From assembly GCA_019420135.1 (NCBI GenBank), contig JAHZHS010000036.1, forward strand, positions 1 through 15,661: a DNA stretch of 15,661 nucleotides. The letters run 5' to 3'. The position numbers and the translations under genes are program-made. Below are positions 1-7,114 of this stretch, one piece after another (positions within the stretch are counted from its first letter, which is position 1; each line of letters starts with the position of its first letter). The notes beneath the pieces were generated by a model that saw only the letters and a program-made list of their open reading frames with translations, was not told where the DNA came from and did no database searches. The stretch comes from Oscillospiraceae bacterium (GTDB taxonomy: Bacteria > Bacillota > Clostridia > Oscillospirales > Ruminococcaceae).

Positions 1-1
1 C

Positions 2-112
2 GGGTCGGGTTCCATCACCCTGACGGCTCTGCCCGGGGATGCCGCCCACCTCACCGTATCGTCGGCCCAGGTCAACGGCACCTTCTTTGACTGGGAGTAT
101 TTTTACGAGTAA
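2..112 (+). CDS. C-terminal tail of an unidentified protein (partial, 5' end outside window)
   Basis: An open frame enters from the left edge and ends at TAA 110-112, giving 36 residues that end in DWEYFYE. The tail is rich in Ser, Thr, Ala and Gly and alternates hydrophobic and polar residues (ITLTALPG, HLTVSSAQV), as a beta-strand-rich extracellular or accessory domain might. No family can be named from so little. Reading it as coding rests on the open frame and on codon use matching the neighbours, so it could be chance. The next promoter begins within 16 bases of the stop, and no terminator with a U-run is visible between them. Confidence 0.5.
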   Translation, partial: GSGSITLTALPGDAAHLTVSSAQVNGTFFDWEYFYE

Positions 113-127
113 GCGTCCCCTCCGGCG

Positions 128-156
128 TTGAAAGCAGGGCCGGAATGTGGTATCCT
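128..156 (+). promoter_or_regulatory. Sigma-A-like promoter of the polysaccharide operon
   Basis: A TTGAAA -35 box (128-133, 5/6 to consensus) is separated by exactly 17 bp from a TATCCT -10 box (151-156, 4/6), which is preceded by TGG, an extended -10 element. Transcription would start near 163. This placement also argues against translation starting at the in-frame ATG at 145, which would lie upstream of the transcript, and supports the ATG at 220. Confidence 0.6.
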
Positions 157-168
157 TATCCTATGTAT

Positions 169-189
169 CGGCAGCCGGAAGGCCTGCCG
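169..189 (+). other. Leader hairpin with GGAA tetraloop before the first polysaccharide gene
   Basis: CGGCAG (169-174) pairs with CTGCCG (184-189). Two further pairs, CC with GG, close a GGAA tetraloop of the GNRA type, with one bulged C at 183. It lies in the predicted 5' leader between the promoter start site and the ribosome binding site at 207-214. No U-run follows, so it is not a terminator. It may stabilise the leader. Confidence 0.4.
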
Positions 190-206
190 CAGGGACGCAA
201 TGCAAA

Positions 207-214
207 AGGAGAGG
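207..214 (+). promoter_or_regulatory. Ribosome binding site that fixes the start at 220
   Basis: AGGAGAGG lies with good spacing before ATG 220. The upstream in-frame ATG at 145 has no such site and lies between the promoter boxes. Confidence 0.75.
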
Positions 215-219
215 ACGGC

Positions 220-2721
220 ATGATCGAAAAAAACCGCAAAATCAAAGCGGTCTGCAGCTGCCTGGGGGATATGCTGCTGATTTTTGCCGCCTATCTGCTG
301 GCAAACTATCTGCGGTTTAACTATATCCGCTTTTTCCAGGAAGGCGGCGCCGGTCCCGCCCTGGACATCGCCCAGGACGTGCGCACCCTGGCCGCCGGGG
401 CAGCCTTTGCTGTGCTGGACGGCGGTGTGCTGTGGTTTCTGCGCCTGTATGACGACACCCGCCTCTACGGGCTGTGGCGCAAGAGCCGCATCATTGTGGT
501 GGTGAACCTTGTGGGCATTGTGGCTTTCCAGGCCGCTTTGTACCAGATGCGCCTCACCAACTTCTCCCGTATGGTGCTGGTGCTGTTCTATCTGCTGGGA
601 ACCTTCCTTCTCCTTGTCAAGCGGCTGGTCATGCGGTGGTACCGCAGACGCCGCCGGGACAAGGGGGAGGGGCTTCGCCATGTATTGATGATCGGCGGCG
701 GCAAGATCGCTGCCCAGTATCTGCTGGCCCTGGAACACAACCCCTACTACGGCTTTGCGGTGGACGGCTATCTGTCCGACCGGGAAAACCCCGGCCTTGC
801 CTGCCGCTACCTGGGCGGGTATGAAAAGCTGGACGCCTGCCTGGAGGACCCCGTCATCGAGGAGGCAGTCATCGCCCTGGATGCCGCCGACATGAGCCAT
901 ATCACCTCGGCTCTGGCTGCCTGCGACAAGCACGGCACCCGGGTGACCATGGTACCTTTTTATAATGACTATCTGCCTGCCCGCCCCACCATCGACGTGC
1001 TGGGCGAGTGCAAGCTCATCAACATCCGGCAGACGCCCTTCGACAACCTGGCCAATGCCTTTGTCAAGCGGATGCTGGACATTGTGGGCAGTTTGATCCT
1101 GATTGTGCTCACCAGCCCGGTCATGCTGGCGGTGGCCATCGGCGTCAAGCTGTCCAGCCCGGGGCCGGTGCTTTTCCGGCAGGAGCGGATCGGGCTGAAC
1201 AAAAAGCCCTTCATGATGTACAAATTCCGCTCCATGCGGGTCAACACCCAGCAGGACACCGCCTGGAGCACCAACGCCGACCCCAGAAAAACAAAATTCG
1301 GCAGCTTCATCCGCAAATTCAGCCTGGATGAACTGCCCCAGTTCTTCAATGTCCTGAAAGGGGACATGAGCCTGGTGGGGCCACGCCCCGAGATCCCCTT
1401 CCACGTGGAGCATTTCAAGGAGGAGATCCCCCGCTATCTGGTCCGCCAGCAGGTCCGCCCCGGCTGTACCGGCTGGGCGCAGGTCAACGGCCTGCGGGGG
1501 GACACCGACATTGCCGAGCGCATCCGCTACGATATCTGGTATATCGAGAACTGGACCGTGGCGCTGGACATCAAGATCATCTTCTGGCTGGTGACCTATG
1601 CGGGCGCCGACCGGGTGGTGGACTGCATGCACCATGTCTTCCCCGACGCGGTCATCTACACCCTGGTCTACGACAAGGAAAAGATGCCCGCCTGGTTCAA
1701 GGACTACGACATCCGCACCACCTACATCCAGAAGCTGCCCTTTGCCACCAAGATCTACCGCTCCCTGCTGCCCTGGATGCCCGCCGCCTTTGAGGCGCTG
1801 GACCTGTCGGAGTATGACCTGGTCATCTCCTCCAGCTCCTCCTGCAGCAAGGGGGTCATCACCCGGCCGGATGCGGTGCACATCTGCTACTGCCACACCC
1901 CCACCCGGTATATCTGGGACTTCTACTACACCTACCGGGACAACGCCAACTGGCTGGTGCGCCATGTGATGCCCCACCAGATGCACAAGCTGCGGGTGTG
2001 GGACAAGTGCGCCGCCGACCGGGTGGACTATTTCATCGCCAACTCCCACTATATTGCCAACCGCATCAAGAAGTATTACCGCCGGGACGCCGACGTCATC
2101 TATCCCTGCGTCCATATCAATGAGCAGCCGCTGTGCCCCAAGGAGGATTTCTACCTGGTGGTGGGCCGCTTTACCTGGTACAAGCGCATTGACCTGGCGG
2201 TGGCGGCCTGCGCCAAGCTGGGCCGAAAACTGGTGGTCATCGGCGGGGGCGGGGAGGCTTCCCACCTGCACGCCCTGGCCGGGCCCACCGTGGAATTCCT
2301 GGGCGGCGGCCTGAGCGACGAGGAGGTCCGCGGCTACTACCTGCGGGCCAAGGCATTCATCTTCCCCGGGGAGGAGGACTTCGGCATCACGCCGGTGGAG
2401 GCCCAGAGCGCCGGCACCCCGGTGCTGGCCTTTGGCCGGGGCGGCGTCTGCGAGACGGTGCTGGACGGCAGGACCGGCCTCTTCTTTGAGGAGCAGACGG
2501 TGGATTCCCTGGCCGACTGCATCCAGCGCTTTGAGCGGGACGGCGTTGCTTTTACGCCGGAAGAGATCCGGGAACACAGCCGCAGTTTCTCGGAGGAGCG
2601 GTTTGAGAACCAGCTGCGGGACTACTGCGCCCGCCGCTGCAAGGACTGGGCCGACGAGCTGTATGCCTGCTCCCGCCGGGAGGAACTTGCCGCCAAAACG
2701 AACGGAGGAACAACAAATTGA
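220..2721 (+). CDS. Fused polyprenyl-phosphate sugar-phosphate transferase and GT4 glycosyltransferase
   Basis: The protein has 833 residues, starting at ATG 220. Residues 1-455 form a polytopic initiating phosphoglycosyltransferase of the WbaP/CpsE type, which moves a sugar phosphate from a UDP-sugar to undecaprenyl phosphate. Four membrane segments lie near 11-31, 57-77, 90-110 and 115-135. A nucleotide-binding-like domain begins near 157 (MIGGGKIAAQ), and the catalytic domain runs from 281 with FRQERIG, KFRSM, the D370-E371 dyad in SLDELPQ, and LVGPRPE. Residues from about 456 are a GT-B fold GT4 glycosyltransferase, with ICYCHTPTRY, the phosphate-binding pair R650/K655 in GRFTWYKR, and the EX7E pair E719/E727. 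The join near 1582-1590 lacks the usual transferase C-terminus and the usual start and first strand of the GT4. The two activities probably catalyse successive steps on the inner membrane face. The fusion may be natural, a recent deletion or an assembly error. The sugars used cannot be read from the sequence. Confidence 0.9.
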   Translation: MIEKNRKIKAVCSCLGDMLLIFAAYLLANYLRFNYIRFFQEGGAGPALDIAQDVRTLAAGAAFAVLDGGVLWFLRLYDDTRLYGLWRKSRIIVVVNLVGIVAFQAALYQMRLTNFSRMVLVLFYLLGTFLLLVKRLVMRWYRRRRRDKGEGLRHVLMIGGGKIAAQYLLALEHNPYYGFAVDGYLSDRENPGLACRYLGGYEKLDACLEDPVIEEAVIALDAADMSHITSALAACDKHGTRVTMVPFYNDYLPARPTIDVLGECKLINIRQTPFDNLANAFVKRMLDIVGSLILIVLTSPVMLAVAIGVKLSSPGPVLFRQERIGLNKKPFMMYKFRSMRVNTQQDTAWSTNADPRKTKFGSFIRKFSLDELPQFFNVLKGDMSLVGPRPEIPFHVEHFKEEIPRYLVRQQVRPGCTGWAQVNGLRGDTDIAERIRYDIWYIENWTVALDIKIIFWLVTYAGADRVVDCMHHVFPDAVIYTLVYDKEKMPAWFKDYDIRTTYIQKLPFATKIYRSLLPWMPAAFEALDLSEYDLVISSSSSCSKGVITRPDAVHICYCHTPTRYIWDFYYTYRDNANWLVRHVMPHQMHKLRVWDKCAADRVDYFIANSHYIANRIKKYYRRDADVIYPCVHINEQPLCPKEDFYLVVGRFTWYKRIDLAVAACAKLGRKLVVIGGGGEASHLHALAGPTVEFLGGGLSDEEVRGYYLRAKAFIFPGEEDFGITPVEAQSAGTPVLAFGRGGVCETVLDGRTGLFFEEQTVDSLADCIQRFERDGVAFTPEEIREHSRSFSEERFENQLRDYCARRCKDWADELYACSRREELAAKTNGGTTN

Positions 2722-3776
2722 GACCAATCGTCATCAACGGCACCGTCCTGTGCGACAACATTACCGGCATTCCCCGGTATGTGTATGAGGTGGTCTCCCG
2801 CCTGGACAAACTGCTGGAGGGCACCGGCCTGGATGTCCGCCTGGCCTACCGGGACGACGGCCGCCCCCTGCACCTGACGGGGCTCAAAAACATTCAGGTG
2901 GTGCCGCTGCACTCGGTGCGCTACTGCTACAACCTGTTCGTGCTGCCCCACTACCTGCGCAAAAACCATGCCTTTTTCGTCGGCCTGGCCAGTGATATGC
3001 TCATGACCCGGAAAAGTGCCGTGGTGCTCCACGACATCCGCCCGCTGGTCATGGATACCGACCGGGGCTTTTTCCGCTTCAAGTTCTGGGTGCATTGCCT
3101 GTCCACCAAATGGTTCGCCCAAGAGGTCTACACCGTCAGCGACGACCAGCGGCACCTCATCTCGGACAAGCTGGGCATCCCCCTGGATAAAATCGGCGTC
3201 ACCTACAACGGCTGGGAGCACATGGACGCCGTGGAGCCCGACGAGAGCGTCTTTGAAAAACTGCCGGAAGTGAAAAAGGGCGAGTATTTCTACGCCCTGG
3301 GCAGCATGGCCAAGCACAAGAATTACAAGTGGATCCGGGAGGTGGCCCGCCGCAACCCCGATAAAACCTTTGTGGTGGCGGGGGGCGCTGACCTGGCGGC
3401 TTTCGGCAAGGACGAGGCCGACGCGGCCAAAGACACCGGCAACGTGTTCTATCCCGGCTATGTCACCGACGGGGAGAACAAGGCGCTGATGCAGCACTGC
3501 AAAGCCTTTCTGCACCCGGCGGTGTTCGAGGGCTTCGGCATCCCGCCGCTGGAGGCGCTGAGCCAGGGGGCACCCATCCTGCTCTCCAACGCCAGCTGCC
3601 TGCCGGAACTGTACGGCGACTGTGCCCGGTATTTCGATCCCTACGATTACGAGGTGGATCTGGATGCTCTGCTGGCAGAGCCTGTATCCGATCCGGATAA
3701 ACTGATGAAAAAATACAGTTGGGATAAAACGGCAGCCTTCTGGCTGGAGCAGATCAAGCGTTACGCTGCGGAATAA
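2718..3776 (+). CDS. GT4-family glycosyltransferase
   Basis: The protein has 352 residues and starts at TTG 2718, which overlaps the TGA of the preceding gene (TTGA). GGAGG at 2704-2708 supports this start and suggests translational coupling. It is a GT-B fold retaining glycosyltransferase that should add a sugar from a nucleotide donor to the growing lipid-linked polysaccharide unit in the cytoplasm. The N-terminal acceptor domain carries the glycine-containing loop NITGIPRY (14-21). The C-terminal donor domain has GSMAKHKNYKW and the EX7E motif E271-E279 within EGFGIPPLEALSQG, followed by ASCLPELYGD. The length is normal for the family. There is no signal peptide or membrane segment. Mannosyl- or rhamnosyl-transferases often look like this, but the substrate is not determinable. 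Confidence 0.88.
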   Translation: MRPIVINGTVLCDNITGIPRYVYEVVSRLDKLLEGTGLDVRLAYRDDGRPLHLTGLKNIQVVPLHSVRYCYNLFVLPHYLRKNHAFFVGLASDMLMTRKSAVVLHDIRPLVMDTDRGFFRFKFWVHCLSTKWFAQEVYTVSDDQRHLISDKLGIPLDKIGVTYNGWEHMDAVEPDESVFEKLPEVKKGEYFYALGSMAKHKNYKWIREVARRNPDKTFVVAGGADLAAFGKDEADAAKDTGNVFYPGYVTDGENKALMQHCKAFLHPAVFEGFGIPPLEALSQGAPILLSNASCLPELYGDCARYFDPYDYEVDLDALLAEPVSDPDKLMKKYSWDKTAAFWLEQIKRYAAE

Positions 3777-3790
3777 GGAGACATCAGGGT

Positions 3791-4738
3791 ATGGAAAAGA
3801 TTGCGGTTCTGATTCCGTGCTATAACGAGGAAAAGACGGTGGAAAAGGTGGTGCGGGATTTCCGCGCCGTCCTGCCGGAGGCAACGGTCTACGTGTATGA
3901 CAACAACTCCTCCGACCGCACCGCCCAGCTGGCCGGGGCTGCCGGGGCGGTGGTCCGCCATGAATACAGCCAGGGCAAGGGCAACGTCCTGCGCCGGATG
4001 TTCCGGGAGATCGACGCCGAGTGCTACATCCTGGTGGATGGCGACGACACCTATCCCGCCGAGTCCGCCCCCGAAATGTGCCGCCTGGTGCTGGAGCATC
4101 AGGCCGACATGGTGGTGGGGGACCGGCTGTCCTCCACCTATTTCACCGAGAACAAGCGCCCCTTCCACAATTTCGGCAACAGCCTGGTGCGCATGAGCAT
4201 CAACTGCCTGTTCGGCGCCAAGATCCAGGACATCATGACCGGCTACCGGGCCTTCAGCTTTGCCTTTGTCAAGACCTTCCCGGTTTTGTCCCGGGGCTTT
4301 GAGATCGAGACCGAAATGTCCATCCATGCGGTGCAGCGCAACATGCAGGTGGAGAACGTGGTCATCGAGTACCGCGACCGCCCCGCGGGCAGCGTCTCCA
4401 AGCTCAACACCTACTCCGACGGTGCCAGGGTGCTGGGCACCATCCTCAAACTCTACAAAAACTATCGCCCCTTCGGCTTTTTTACCGCCATTGCGGTGAT
4501 CCTGGCCCTCATCAGCCTGCTGTTCATGGTGCCGGTGCTCACCGAGTACTTTGTCACCGGGCTGGTGCCCCGGTTCCCCACCCTCATTGTCTGCGGCTTT
4601 GTCATGATCGCCGCACTCATGCTCTTTGTGGCGGGCGTCATCCTGTCCAGCCTGCTGGGCAAGGACAAGCGGGACTTTGAGTTCCGCCTGCAGGAGGCCG
4701 AGCGCTGGAGACAGGATGCCCTGCGCCGCGGCCGCTGA
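3791..4738 (+). CDS. Membrane-anchored GT2 glycosyltransferase (DPM1/GtrB-like)
   Basis: The protein has 315 residues, with AAGGAG (3775-3780) ahead of the ATG. The N-terminal GT-A domain (about 1-225) shows VLIPCYNEEKTV, DNNSSDRT, the metal-binding D83-G-D85 in VDGDDTYP, and later TGYRAFS and FEIETEM. This is the layout of enzymes that transfer a sugar from a nucleotide donor to a polyprenyl phosphate. Two hydrophobic segments (about 228-250 and 262-287) anchor the C-terminus, which ends in a charged cytoplasmic tail (KDKRDFEFRLQEAERW). The two-helix form resembles GtrB-type undecaprenyl-phosphate glycosyltransferases, which make lipid-linked sugars used outside the membrane. No GtrA-type flippase or GT-C transferase is in the window. 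It belongs to the same operon as the glycosyltransferase genes before it. Confidence 0.88.
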   Translation: MEKIAVLIPCYNEEKTVEKVVRDFRAVLPEATVYVYDNNSSDRTAQLAGAAGAVVRHEYSQGKGNVLRRMFREIDAECYILVDGDDTYPAESAPEMCRLVLEHQADMVVGDRLSSTYFTENKRPFHNFGNSLVRMSINCLFGAKIQDIMTGYRAFSFAFVKTFPVLSRGFEIETEMSIHAVQRNMQVENVVIEYRDRPAGSVSKLNTYSDGARVLGTILKLYKNYRPFGFFTAIAVILALISLLFMVPVLTEYFVTGLVPRFPTLIVCGFVMIAALMLFVAGVILSSLLGKDKRDFEFRLQEAERWRQDALRRGR

Positions 4739-4846
4739 CCCTCAAAATTCGGTATCCCATGATTTCGCCGCGGCCCGGCTTTTTGCACGGGGTGCGGCGG
4801 CACCGTTTGATTGATACACTGCTCGATTCAGGGAGGCAGAAAACTG
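4739..4846 (+). other. Gap before the mutase gene, with a weak hairpin and no clear promoter
   Basis: This 108-base gap is the longest within the rightward gene run. It holds a small perfect hairpin, GGTGC (4791-4795) with GCACC (4800-4804), and a T5 run at 4780-4784 after a 4-bp stem. TTGCAC (4783-4788) with TTTGAT (4806-4811) at 17 bp is a poor promoter match (4/6 and 4/6). Neither a terminator nor a promoter is convincing, so read-through into the mutase gene is the simplest reading. Confidence 0.3.
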
Positions 4847-5968
4847 ATGCAATATGATTATCTGATCGTCGGCGCCGGACTGTACGGCGCAGTCTTTGCC
4901 CATGAAGCCAAGGCCGCAGGCAAGACCTGCCTGGTGGTGGACAAGCGCGACCACATCGCCGGCAACATCTACACCGAAACGGTGGAGGGCATCAACGTCC
5001 ACCGCTACGGCGCCCACATCTTCCACACCAACAACAAGGAAGTCTGGGACTACGTCAACCAGTTCGCGGTGTTCAACCGGTACACCAACTCTCCCATTGC
5101 CAACTACCACGGCGAGATCTACAACATGCCCTTCAACATGAACACCTTCAACAAGATGTGGGGCGTGGTCACCCCCGCCGAGGCCCATGCCAAGATCGAG
5201 GAGCAGCGGGCCGCCCACTTCACGCCGGAGCCCAAAAACCTGGAGGAACAGGCCATCAACCTGGTGGGCACCGACATCTATGAAAAGCTGGTCAAGGGCT
5301 ATACCGAAAAGCAGTGGGGCCGTCCCTGCACCGAGCTGCCCGCCTTCATCATCCGCCGCCTGCCGGTGCGCTTCACCTACGACAACAACTACTTCAACGC
5401 TCTCTATCAGGGCATTCCCAACGGTGGCTACACCAAGATGGTGGAAAAGATGCTGGAAGGCATCGAGGTCCGCCTGGGCGTCAACTACCTGAAGGACAAG
5501 GCCGAGCTGGACAAGCTGGCCGGCCGTGTCATCTATACCGGCCCCATCGACGCCTACTTCGATTACAGCCTGGGTGCTTTGCAGTACCGCAGCGTCCGCT
5601 TTGAGACCGAGGTGCTGGATATGCCCAACTACCAGGGCAACGCGGTGGTCAACTACACCGACGCCGAGACCCCCTACACCCGGGTCATCGAGCACAAGCA
5701 CTTCGAGTTCGGCGACCAGCCCAAGACGGTCATCAGCCGGGAGTATTCCGCCGAGTGGAAGCCCGGCGACGAGCCCTACTATCCCGTCAACGACGAGACC
5801 AACAACACCCTCTATGCCCGCTACAAGGCCATGGCCGACGCCGAGCCCCATGTGGTGTTCGGCGGCCGCCTGGGTGAGTACAAGTACTACGACATGGACA
5901 AGGTCATCGAGAGCGCCCTCAACTGCTTTTTGGTGCAGCAGGACAAAGTCAACCAGTATACCGTCTGA
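4847..5968 (+). CDS. glf: UDP-galactopyranose mutase
   Basis: The protein has 373 residues, with ATG 4847 preceded by GGGAGG at 4831-4836. It converts UDP-galactopyranose to UDP-galactofuranose in the cytoplasm using reduced FAD, and so supplies galactofuranose for surface glycans. The N-terminus carries the FAD-binding GAGLYG (G9, G11, G14) and VVDKRDHIAGN. It continues with RYGAHIFHTN, the RRLPVRFTYDNNYF segment that lines the active site, QGIPNGGYTKM, and TRVIEHKHFEF, whose Arg279 matches the conserved active-site arginine of the family. The C-terminus has FGGRLGEYKYYDMDKVI. Length and all recognised motifs are normal, so it should be active. Its position after three glycosyltransferases ties it to the same polysaccharide. 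The specific galactofuranosyltransferase is not identifiable here. Confidence 0.97.
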   Translation: MQYDYLIVGAGLYGAVFAHEAKAAGKTCLVVDKRDHIAGNIYTETVEGINVHRYGAHIFHTNNKEVWDYVNQFAVFNRYTNSPIANYHGEIYNMPFNMNTFNKMWGVVTPAEAHAKIEEQRAAHFTPEPKNLEEQAINLVGTDIYEKLVKGYTEKQWGRPCTELPAFIIRRLPVRFTYDNNYFNALYQGIPNGGYTKMVEKMLEGIEVRLGVNYLKDKAELDKLAGRVIYTGPIDAYFDYSLGALQYRSVRFETEVLDMPNYQGNAVVNYTDAETPYTRVIEHKHFEFGDQPKTVISREYSAEWKPGDEPYYPVNDETNNTLYARYKAMADAEPHVVFGGRLGEYKYYDMDKVIESALNCFLVQQDKVNQYTV

Positions 5969-6004
5969 AATCTGAACACTGTCTGAGGAAAGGGGAGTAT
6001 ACCT

Positions 6005-7084
6005 ATGCCCAAAAAGCCTCTGACCCGGCTGGAGCGGGTCCGCGCCGAGATGGCCGCCCACGGTCTGACCCAGCTCATCGTCAGCGATCCTACCACGATT
6101 TTTTACCTCACCGGCCTGCACATTGATCCCGGCGAGCGGATGTACTGTCTGCTTCTGTCGGCGGACGGCTCCGCCCGGCTGTTCATCAACCGCCTGTTCG
6201 GCACCCCCGATGTGGGCCTGCCTGTCGTCAGCTTTGACGACACCGACGACGCCCCCGCCCTCCTGGCGCCCTATCTGGATTGCCACAAGGGCCTGGGCAT
6301 CGACAAGGACTGGCCCGCCCGGTTCCTGCTTCGCCTGCAGGAACTGCCCGTGGCCCGGGAGTACCGGGTGGGCAGCATCTGCTGCGACATGGTCCGCGCC
6401 GTCAAGGACGAGGCCGAGCAGAAGGCCATGATCGCCTCCAGCAAGGTCAACGACGACTGCATGGTGGAGTTTGCCGCCGCCGTGCATCCCGGCGTCACCG
6501 AGCTGGAACTGGCGGACAAGATCAAGGCCATCTACAAGGCCCACGGCTGTTCCGGGGTCAGCTTTGAGCCCATCGTCGCCTTCGGGGACGATGCCGCCGA
6601 CCCCCACCACCAGAACAGCACCCGCGCCCTGAAAGAGGGGGAGATGGTGCTGTTTGACGTGGGCGGCGTCTACGACCGCTATTGCAGCGACATGACCCGC
6701 ACCTTCTTCACCGCCGAGCCCACCGCCCATCAGCGGGAGGTGTACGAGCTGGTCCGCCTGGCCAACGAGACGGCGGAACAGCTGGTGCGCCCCGGCGTCA
6801 AGATGTGCGAGCTGGATGCCGCCGCCCGGGAGGTCATTGCCAAGGCGGGCTACGGGGAATACTTCAACCACCGGCTGGGCCATTTCATCGGCCTCAATGA
6901 CCACGAGTACGGCGACGTGTCGTCGGCCTGCCGCATCGAGGCAAAGCCCGGCATGTGCTTTTCCATCGAGCCGGGCATCTACCTGCCCGGGGACGTGGGG
7001 GTGCGCATCGAGGATCTGGTCCTCGTCACCGAGGACGGCTGCCGGGTGCTCAACCACTATCCGAAAGAAATCACCATTCTGTGA
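6005..7084 (+). CDS. M24-family metallopeptidase (Xaa-Pro dipeptidase/aminopeptidase type)
   Basis: The protein has 359 residues, with ATG 6005 after an AGGAAAGGGGAG purine tract. It is a cytoplasmic pita-bread-fold peptidase expected to cut peptide bonds next to proline. The N-terminal creatinase-like domain (about 1-125) begins MPKKPLTRLERVRAEMAAHG and includes FYLTGLHIDPGERMY. The C-terminal catalytic domain keeps all five two-metal ligands: D218 (LFDVGG), D229 (SDMTRTFF), H293 (LGHFIGL), E322 (SIEPGIYLPG) and E336 (RIEDLVLV). Length and motifs fit PepQ/PepP-like proteins of Firmicutes, and Xaa-Pro dipeptidase and aminopeptidase cannot be told apart by eye. It sits 36 bases after the mutase gene and 30 before the epimerase gene, so it is probably co-transcribed, though no functional link to polysaccharide synthesis is evident. 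Confidence 0.93.
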   Translation: MPKKPLTRLERVRAEMAAHGLTQLIVSDPTTIFYLTGLHIDPGERMYCLLLSADGSARLFINRLFGTPDVGLPVVSFDDTDDAPALLAPYLDCHKGLGIDKDWPARFLLRLQELPVAREYRVGSICCDMVRAVKDEAEQKAMIASSKVNDDCMVEFAAAVHPGVTELELADKIKAIYKAHGCSGVSFEPIVAFGDDAADPHHQNSTRALKEGEMVLFDVGGVYDRYCSDMTRTFFTAEPTAHQREVYELVRLANETAEQLVRPGVKMCELDAAAREVIAKAGYGEYFNHRLGHFIGLNDHEYGDVSSACRIEAKPGMCFSIEPGIYLPGDVGVRIEDLVLVTEDGCRVLNHYPKEITIL

Positions 7085-7114
7085 TCTGTATCTAAGGGGA
7101 AAAAGGGAACGTAT

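Larger units (their letters stand above)
113..198. repeat. Inverted repeat bracketing the promoter
   Basis: GCGTCCC (113-119), directly after the upstream stop codon, is the perfect reverse complement of GGGACGC (192-198). Inside this pair are two further perfect 6-bp pairs: TCCGGC/GCCGGA (121-126 with 139-144) and CGGCAG/CTGCCG (169-174 with 184-189). The nested pairs could form a branched fold in a read-through transcript from the upstream gene, or the outer pair could be an operator. In GC-rich DNA part of this could be chance. Confidence 0.3.

Noticed and set aside
145..219. Extended N-terminus of the fused transferase from ATG 145
   Set aside because: ATG 145 lies between the -35 and -10 boxes of the predicted promoter and has no ribosome binding site, while ATG 220 has AGGAGAGG at good spacing and starts at the usual place before the first membrane helix.
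103..2727. Very long open frame on the minus strand opposite the fused glycosyl/sugar-phosphate transferase gene
   Set aside because: It has low-complexity Val/Gly/His/Gln-rich composition with no family motif, and mirrors a plus-strand gene with many conserved motifs. Long antisense frames are common in GC-rich DNA with strong third-position bias.
4767..4784. Possible terminator after the GT2 gene
   Set aside because: The stem is only four base pairs before a T5 run, too weak for a terminator call.
4742..7057. Long minus-strand open frame opposite the mutase and M24 peptidase genes
   Set aside because: It spans two well-supported plus-strand genes and their gap, and its translation is repetitive Gly/Val/Asp/His with no recognisable domain. 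It is a codon-bias shadow.
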